Shown: piece after piece, positions 58,741 through 64,000 of the stretch
How positions within the stretch are numbered: position 1 is the stretch's first letter
How the letters are laid out: every line of letters begins with the position of its first letter
Assembly (NCBI GenBank): GCA_017642935.1
Contig: JAEPOK010000001.1
Span: 248,001-312,000, forward strand
Length of the DNA stretch: 64,000 bases
DNA from: Hyphomicrobiales bacterium
GTDB lineage: Bacteria > Pseudomonadota > Alphaproteobacteria > Rhizobiales > MH13
Reading direction: 5' to 3'
Translations under genes and position numbers: made by a program
The notes under the pieces: model-generated
Seen by the model: only the letters and a program-made list of their open reading frames with translations
Databases searched by the model: none
Told to the model about the DNA's origin: nothing

Positions 58741-60741
58741 ATGGCTGCAAAACAGGCTGAAGCCAAAGTTTCGAACGAAGGCGCCGACGCGCCCCTTCTC
58801 GATCTCAATGATGCCTCTGTCAAAAAGATGATCAAGGCCGCCAAGAAGCGCGGCTTTGTCACCTATGACGAGTTGAATGCGGTGCTGCCGTCCGATCAAG
58901 TTGCTTCGGAGCAGATCGAAGACACGATGGCCATGCTCAACGATATGGGCATTAACGTCGTCGAGGCCGAGGAAGCCGAAGAGGCTGCCGAAAGCACGTC
59001 AACCGCTGTTGCCGAGACAACCACTAAGGCCGTTGCCACCACGACCAAGCGCGAGCCCACAGACCGCACCGATGATCCGGTGCGTATGTATCTGCGCGAA
59101 ATGGGCACGGTGGAGCTTCTGTCCCGCGAGGGCGAGATCGCGATCGCTAAGCGGATTGAAGCCGGCCGAGAGGCAATGATTGCGGGCCTCTGCGAAAGCC
59201 CGTTGACCTTTCAGGCCATCATCATTTGGCGCGACGAACTGAACGAAGAAAAGGTTTTACTTCGCGACATCATCGATTTGGAAGCGACCTACGCTGATCC
59301 GGAAGGCAAGGGCGTGACACCGCCTCCGCCGACCAATCCGACCCATAACCGTCCAGGCGGGCCAAACGCGCCTGCACCAAGTTCGGCAGCACCCAAAGCG
59401 GCCAATGACGACGCGCCGGACGGAGAGAACACGGACAGCGATGATGACGAGGATGATGATGACGAGGACGACATCAACCTCTCGCTCTCTGCTATGGAAG
59501 CGGAGCTGAAGCCGAAGGTCGTTGAGATTTTCGACAGCATTGCCGACAACTACAAAAAACTTTCCAAGCTTCAGGACGTCAATTTGGATGGCAAGGCTGG
59601 TTCGTCTTTGACGCCAAGCCAGGAACGCCGCCTTGAGGGCCTGAAGAACGACACGATCAAGGCGGTGAAGAGCCTTCAGCTCAACAACAACCGCATTGAG
59701 GCGTTGGTCGAGCAGCTCTATTCGATCAACCGCAATTTGGTGTCGATGGAAAGCCGTTTGTTGCGTCTGGCTGAAAGCTATGGTGTCGATCGCACGGAGT
59801 TTTTGAAGACCCACCAGGGCTCGGAACTTGACGCCAACTGGGTACGCCGCGTCGCCAATCTGGCTGGTCCCGGCTGGAAGCCGTTTATCGCGGATGAAAA
59901 AGAGACCGTGAAGGAAATTCGCGGTGACATCCGCGAGCTTGCAACGCAGGCTGGCCTTGATGTGGGTGAATTCCGCCGCATCGTGAACAAGGTGCAGAAA
60001 GGCGAGCGCGAAGCGGCAATTGCCAAAAAAGAGATGGTGGAAGCCAATCTGCGCTTGGTGATTTCGATCGCGAAAAAATACACCAACCGCGGTCTGCAGT
60101 TCCTCGATCTCATCCAGGAAGGCAATATCGGCCTGATGAAGGCGGTCGACAAGTTCGAGTATCGCCGTGGTTATAAGTTCTCCACCTACGCCACGTGGTG
60201 GATCCGTCAGGCGATCACCCGTTCGATCGCCGACCAGGCGCGCACCATTCGCATTCCGGTGCACATGATCGAGACGATCAACAAGATCGTGCGGACGTCG
60301 CGCCAGATGTTGCACGAAATTGGTCGTGAACCGACGCCCGAAGAGTTGTCGGAAAAGCTTGCCATGCCACTTGAGAAAGTACGCAAGGTCCTGAAGATCG
60401 CCAAGGAACCGATTTCGCTCGAGACCCCGGTGGGTGATGAAGAAGATAGCCATTTGGGCGATTTCATCGAGGACAAGAACGCCGTTCTGCCCATCGATGC
60501 GGCCATTCAGTCGAACCTGCGCGAAACGACAACGCGGGTTCTCGCCTCTCTGACGCCTCGCGAAGAACGTGTGCTTCGTATGCGCTTCGGTATCGGCATG
60601 AACACCGACCACACGCTTGAAGAGGTTGGTCAGCAGTTCTCGGTGACGCGCGAGCGTATCCGCCAGATTGAAGCCAAGGCGCTGCGCAAGCTGAAACACC
60701 CAAGCCGCTCGCGCAAACTGCGCTCGTTTTTGGACAATTAA
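58741..60741 (+). CDS. rpoD: RNA polymerase primary sigma factor
   Basis: 666 residues. Region 1.1 is at the N terminus, then an acidic, variable spacer with a run of Asp and Glu (about 230-245), and the conserved regions: 2.1-2.4 ([50 protein letters not shown]), 3 ([13 protein letters not shown]) and 4.2 ([26 protein letters not shown]). It directs core polymerase to housekeeping promoters. AGGAG lies about 13 bases before the ATG. The HlyU-like gene follows by 9 nt. Confidence 0.98.
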   Translation: MAAKQAEAKVSNEGADAPLLDLNDASVKKMIKAAKKRGFVTYDELNAVLPSDQVASEQIEDTMAMLNDMGINVVEAEEAEEAAESTSTAVAETTTKAVATTTKREPTDRTDDPVRMYLREMGTVELLSREGEIAIAKRIEAGREAMIAGLCESPLTFQAIIIWRDELNEEKVLLRDIIDLEATYADPEGKGVTPPPPTNPTHNRPGGPNAPAPSSAAPKAANDDAPDGENTDSDDDEDDDDEDDINLSLSAMEAELKPKVVEIFDSIADNYKKLSKLQDVNLDGKAGSSLTPSQERRLEGLKNDTIKAVKSLQLNNNRIEALVEQLYSINRNLVSMESRLLRLAESYGVDRTEFLKTHQGSELDANWVRRVANLAGPGWKPFIADEKETVKEIRGDIRELATQAGLDVGEFRRIVNKVQKGEREAAIAKKEMVEANLRLVISIAKKYTNRGLQFLDLIQEGNIGLMKAVDKFEYRRGYKFSTYATWWIRQAITRSIADQARTIRIPVHMIETINKIVRTSRQMLHEIGREPTPEELSEKLAMPLEKVRKVLKIAKEPISLETPVGDEEDSHLGDFIEDKNAVLPIDAAIQSNLRETTTRVLASLTPREERVLRMRFGIGMNTDHTLEEVGQQFSVTRERIRQIEAKALRKLKHPSRSRKLRSFLDN

Positions 60742-60750
60742 AGGCCCGCC

Positions 60751-61035
60751 ATGTCGTTTTTGAAGAAGCTTTTTGGTGGTGGTGATAGTTCCGGCGGTGC
60801 GCCCAAGGTCGCAGCGCGGGAGACCTACAAGGATTTCATCATCGAAGCGGCGCCTATGGCTGAGGGCGGGCAGTACCGATTGCGGGCCTTCATCGTCGAA
60901 AGCGAAGCAGACGATGCTCGCCGCGCGACCGTCATCCGCGCTGATCTCTTTACCTCCTCTGATCAGGCCGCCGAGTTTGCGGTCATGAAAGCTAAGCAGG
61001 TGATCGATGAGCAAGGATCAGCAGTCTTCAACTGA
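60751..61035 (+). CDS. hlyU: HlyU-family protein
   Basis: 94 residues. SFLKKLFGGGDSS, then ETYKDFIIEAAPMAEGGQYRLRAFIVE and SSDQAAEFAVMKAKQVIDEQG are typical of the HlyU transcriptional-activator family (small alpha/beta domain) found widely in alphas. It is not the ArsR-type HlyU of Vibrio vulnificus; the shared name is confusing. Start ATG with AAAGG five bases away. Function in this group unknown. A terminator follows. Confidence 0.8.
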   Translation: MSFLKKLFGGGDSSGGAPKVAARETYKDFIIEAAPMAEGGQYRLRAFIVESEADDARRATVIRADLFTSSDQAAEFAVMKAKQVIDEQGSAVFN

Positions 61036-61053
61036 GCTTGCCTATGGAAACGC

Positions 61054-61092
61054 AAAAAAGCCCGCCTGGATCCGATCCAGGCGGGCTTTGTC
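61054..61092. terminator. Bidirectional intrinsic terminator between hlyU and the TadG-like gene
   Basis: AAAGCCCGCCTGGATC and GATCCAGGCGGGCTTT pair exactly over 16 bp around a single base. A-run on the left and TTTGTCTTT on the right serve both convergent genes. Confidence 0.9.
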
Positions 61093-61106
61093 TTTGCAGC
61101 TTCCAA

Positions 61107-62873
61107 TTAGCGGGTGAGGCGCAGCTCTCCAACCGAGTCGGCGATTTCGTTAAAGGCGCCAATCAGGTCAGAAGCGGAATTTACATGGTAGGCCATGTCA
61201 GTTTCCGTCGCGCAGGTGTCCCACATCGACCGTGAGGCGGAATCCAGGCCAAACGTCACCGTATAAATGATGATCCCTGTCGCCTTGGCATTGGCACAGG
61301 CCGCCAAGGTGCGCTCATCGATATAGGTTCTCGCGCCATTGACGGATTGCGAGGGGAAACGACCTGTCGCCAGGTGACCATAAGCCGAATAATGCGAGCG
61401 AAGCGCATTGTTGCTGGAACTCACCAGCTCGTTGCGGCCATCGGTCATCACGACCATGACTTTGGTGACCTCGTCATACGGAGCGCCCTCCGTGAAAGGC
61501 TGTTCGGGCGACAGCGTGCGCCAGCCCCAGACCACGCCCTGCGCTGTCACCGTGCCACCGCCGAGCCAATAGGTCATGTCGTCGATGCGGTCTTCCAGCA
61601 TGGTGAAATTGTCGGTCAGCGGGACGATCGGATCGCCGCAGTTCTGCGCCGGTCCGCGTGTGCTGTTGGGGATTTCATCGACGCTGTGACCGGACGAGCT
61701 GGCATATTTGAACACGCTGTAGTGCTCACCGTTCTGATGAAAATCGGCTCCCGGGGGTTCGCGGTCGGGCAGCCAATTGTTCGTTGCGCGCCATGTGGCG
61801 TCGTCAATCCAAAATCCAGGGACCCAAAGCGTGTCCGGGTTACTCGGATCAGGCGGCGTATCGGTGACATCAAACGGTTCAGGGCGCGCTTCCACGCAAC
61901 CTTTCCACGCCACGTCGTCCATTTGCTCATAAAGCTGCCAGTGGCTGATCTGCGTCGGGTTATAGATACAGCCACCTTGAACCACATATTCATACGGCGT
62001 GACGGTCTGTGCGTTGGCTGCCTTGACCCCAACCAGTTCACGCAGAATGTCGCCATAGGTGTCCAGGAAGTTCAAGCGTGCAAAGCCTGGCACCGACGGC
62101 GTATCCAAACTGGCGAAATCAAGGTCAGAGTTAGCCGGCGTGTCAGCGCTGCTGATCCGTGGAACGCAGCTACCGCCCGACTGGCGCGCAATGACTTGGC
62201 CTTCGATCAGTTGGGCGTGGTGCTCGGACAGCCCGTCTTTATCGAGATATTGTTCCATCGTCGTCGTGTTGCCGATGTTCACCTGTGCCGTATAGGGCAC
62301 CAGAGAAATCATGACATTGTCTGACTGACCTTCTTCGGTGACGACGTCGACAAAGTCTGACGCCGCTTCACGAAGGCTTGAGATGCGCCCCGAGGATCGC
62401 ATCGACCCAGTGTTGTCGAGGACCAAAGCCACTTCCAGCGACCGGAAATCCACACTCACGGCGGCGTCCGCACCAACTTCAATGCTGTTGATCCCCATGA
62501 TCTCAAGGATCGTGGTGTCCACCTTCATGGTGGCGCTGATTTCCATCAGCGTTTCTTCGTCCGGGTCACGGTTGATCAGGAGCGTTAAAGCATCGGCGCC
62601 GTGAGCGCCGCTGACCATGGCCTCAATCTGCGTTCGGATGACCGTTTCAAGCTGGGTGTCGCTCAACTGCCGCTCGTGCGCGGCGGTCAGGATGGCGCCG
62701 TCGAGCGCATCTTGCAGCTGGCTTTGGACGTTTGCCGCGCGGCTATAATCCAGACTTGCACCCACCATTCCAACGATCGGAATGGCCGCAATGCCGAAAA
62801 TAACGGCTACCACGCCGCGCTGGTCGCAGACATAGTTTTTGAGATGGTCGGTCCATGTTTGCAGAATGGACAT
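61107..62873 (-). CDS. TadG-like pilus-associated vWA protein
   Basis: 588 residues. An N-terminal TadE/TadG-type segment (DQRGVVAVIFGIAAIPIVGMVGASLDYSRA) anchors the protein with prepilin-like character. A vWA domain starts near 145, with the MIDAS motif DNTGSM (D153), and MVVMTDGRNE near 450. It could sit at the cell surface or in the periplasm, aiding pilus or surface display. No other tad genes are in the window. Two or three disulfides are possible (CVPRIS, CIYNP, CGDP). It ends at the bidirectional terminator. Confidence 0.88.
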   Translation of the reverse strand: MSILQTWTDHLKNYVCDQRGVVAVIFGIAAIPIVGMVGASLDYSRAANVQSQLQDALDGAILTAAHERQLSDTQLETVIRTQIEAMVSGAHGADALTLLINRDPDEETLMEISATMKVDTTILEIMGINSIEVGADAAVSVDFRSLEVALVLDNTGSMRSSGRISSLREAASDFVDVVTEEGQSDNVMISLVPYTAQVNIGNTTTMEQYLDKDGLSEHHAQLIEGQVIARQSGGSCVPRISSADTPANSDLDFASLDTPSVPGFARLNFLDTYGDILRELVGVKAANAQTVTPYEYVVQGGCIYNPTQISHWQLYEQMDDVAWKGCVEARPEPFDVTDTPPDPSNPDTLWVPGFWIDDATWRATNNWLPDREPPGADFHQNGEHYSVFKYASSSGHSVDEIPNSTRGPAQNCGDPIVPLTDNFTMLEDRIDDMTYWLGGGTVTAQGVVWGWRTLSPEQPFTEGAPYDEVTKVMVVMTDGRNELVSSSNNALRSHYSAYGHLATGRFPSQSVNGARTYIDERTLAACANAKATGIIIYTVTFGLDSASRSMWDTCATETDMAYHVNSASDLIGAFNEIADSVGELRLTR

Positions 62874-63010
62874 GGTTTGACTCCGTGATCAGATCAAACC
62901 GCATCCTACGCGTGGCCAGTAAACAGACCGGCCACACCATCCGTGCAATTTTGCCTATGTGATTAAGGGTTCACTAACGCCGTTGAACCGGAATCACGCT
63001 CGATCGGGCG

Positions 63011-63796
63011 TCAGTTTGCGCCGTTGTCGATCGCCCAGGTGATCGTGACCTGGGCACTTAGCTCTTGCTCGCCGGTGGCAACGGGAACGGCATCAGCGGA
63101 TTCCATCGCCATGGCCATGCGCGCCATGGGCGGCTGCGGCGGTTGTTGACGGGCGTTGTTTTGGCTGATCGAGATCACCCGTCCGAGCGATACCCCGGCA
63201 GTTTCGGTGAGCATTTGCGCCTGTTCCATAGCATCGGCGACAGCGGCTTGGCGGGCCTGCGCGAACAGCGCCTCCGGTTCGTCAACAGCAAAGCTGAGGC
63301 CGCCCATCTGATTGACACCGGCGGTGATCAACGCGTCGAGCACTTCGCCGATGATTGTCAGATCGCGCACGCGCACACGCAATTGGTTGGAAACGCTGTA
63401 CCCGTCAATGCGCGGGGGACGACGCTCGCCATTGGAGCTGTCGAAATAGGTGTAACGCGGCTCAACGGTGAGCCGGCTGGTTTGCATGTCGCGCTCTTCA
63501 ACGCCCATTGCCTGCAGAGCGGCAAAGGTGTCGGCCATGATTTTGGTGTTGGCGTCCAGTGCCGCGCGCGCAGTTTGTGCTTCCGTGACAGCGCCTGCGC
63601 TGACAATCGCGATATCGGGTTCGGCGTTGAGCGAGCCGTGACCGGTGATTGTGATCGTCGCCTCAGCAAGCGGTTCATGGGTCATTTCCTGGGCGACGGC
63701 GGTTTTTGCAACGGCACCGAGCGTCAGGACGAAGGCGATGAACGAAAAGGCGAGGAGAAGGCGCGAAGAGGCAAACGACATTCGAGGGGCAACCAT
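63011..63796 (-). CDS. SIMPL-domain exported protein
   Basis: 261 residues from the ATG at 63796; 63781 is a possible start. A signal peptide (LLLAFSFIAFVLTLGAVAKTAVAQ) leads to the periplasm. SIMPL domain (DUF541): ATITITGHGSLNAEPDIAIVSAGAVTEAQTARAALDAN, and GYSVSNQLRVRVRDLTIIGEVLDALITAGVNQMGGLSFAV. BP26/Omp28 of Brucella belongs to this family and forms a channel-like oligomer. The C-terminal Gln/Pro/Met-rich loop is variable. Its role is unclear. Confidence 0.88.
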   Translation of the reverse strand: MVAPRMSFASSRLLLAFSFIAFVLTLGAVAKTAVAQEMTHEPLAEATITITGHGSLNAEPDIAIVSAGAVTEAQTARAALDANTKIMADTFAALQAMGVEERDMQTSRLTVEPRYTYFDSSNGERRPPRIDGYSVSNQLRVRVRDLTIIGEVLDALITAGVNQMGGLSFAVDEPEALFAQARQAAVADAMEQAQMLTETAGVSLGRVISISQNNARQQPPQPPMARMAMAMESADAVPVATGEQELSAQVTITWAIDNGAN

Positions 63797-63962
63797 GTCT
63801 GTTGGCGGTAGGGGCGAGGGGTGCTTAGGGCGCCCCGATTGCGGCGCCATTGTGACATGATGGGTGACGTGCTGGATGGCCCGCATCGCCTCATGGACTG
63901 CCAAGTTCGCATTGACCTTTGGGCTTGGCACGGTATGCAGGGCGCACGGCTAAGATGCTGCA

Positions 63963-64000
63963 GGGCCTGTAGCTCAATTGGTTAGAGCCGGCGGCTCATA
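63963..64000 (+). tRNA. tRNA with CAT anticodon (probably Ile2 or Met), cut by the window edge
   Basis: The 5' half is complete: acceptor strand GGGCCTG, U8-A9, D-arm GCTC/GAGC with a nine-base loop AATTGGTTA, anticodon stem GGCGG and loop starting CT, anticodon CAT at 63997-63999. Elongator Met tRNA usually starts GGC, initiator CGC; the GGGCC start fits tRNA-Ile2 whose C34 is changed to lysidine. The 3' half is outside, so identity is not settled. Confidence 0.85.

Noticed and set aside
59257-61014. A 585-codon open frame on the minus strand
   Set aside because: It is exactly antisense to rpoD and hlyU; the translation has no family features and the length results from high GC content.

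Overview
The window looks like about 64 kb of chromosome from an alphaproteobacterium of the Hyphomicrobiales (Rhizobiales) type. The DNA is GC-rich with dense genes on both strands. The gene neighbourhoods fit that order: a LysR regulator of the LsrB/VtlR type beside trxB and lrp, yqeY-dnaG-rpoD, and pgsA-uvrC beside a pteridine-reductase-like SDR. There is no rRNA operon, phage, insertion sequence or CRISPR array. The species cannot be named from this sequence.

Layout. 1-2.4 kb: an OmpR/EnvZ-type two-component pair and a MarR regulator with a perfect palindrome over its own start codon. 2.4-8.6 kb: branched-chain aminotransferase, then a minus-strand chain of moaE, moaD, pgsA, uvrC, an SDR and a Ca2+/cation exchanger. 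8.7-13.9 kb: a GST, small unknown proteins, a secreted RNase T2, a metallo-beta-lactamase-fold hydrolase, dodecin, a noncoding stretch full of hairpin repeats, and a YegP protein. 14.1-16.9 kb: a strikingly AT-rich island holding a SIR2-STAND protein, a probable anti-phage defence protein, coupled to a small zinc-ribbon gene. 16.9-31.9 kb: rlpA-like gene, uvrB, several exported proteins, a 5'-nucleotidase-family phosphoesterase, a BenE-type transporter, a LysR/methyltransferase pair, a haloacetate-dehalogenase-like hydrolase, a PQQ-type sugar dehydrogenase and a JmjC-like cupin. 32-40.7 kb: an autotransporter, a GST, aspartate aminotransferase, msrP, a lipoprotein, a LysE exporter and a cation/proton antiporter. 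40.7-45.8 kb: a candidate AbcR-like small RNA beside a VtlR/LsrB homologue, trxB, an ELM1-like gene and lrp. 45.8-55.6 kb: greA, carB, an XRE regulator with four operator-like palindromes facing a 40-codon gene, a zinc metallopeptidase, AraC and MerR regulators, and carA. 56-64 kb: yqeY, dnaG, rpoD, an HlyU-like gene, a TadG-like vWA protein, a SIMPL-domain protein and the first half of a tRNA with anticodon CAT.

How the genes fit together. Most of the window is housekeeping: nucleotide excision repair (uvrB, uvrC), pyrimidine and arginine precursor synthesis (carA, carB), replication and transcription (dnaG, rpoD, greA), molybdopterin synthase (moaD, moaE) with a molybdoenzyme further along (msrP), and redox control (trxB, lsrB/vtlR, msrP, two GSTs).

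The three parts most worth following up are the SIR2-STAND island (14116-16865), the VtlR/LsrB-sRNA locus (40739-42120), and the XRE regulator with its helically spaced operators and facing small gene (50025-50813). A family of short hairpin repeats with compensatory base changes (12738-12956 and 17453-17558) is a fourth. All functional calls come from reading motifs; no database search was run.
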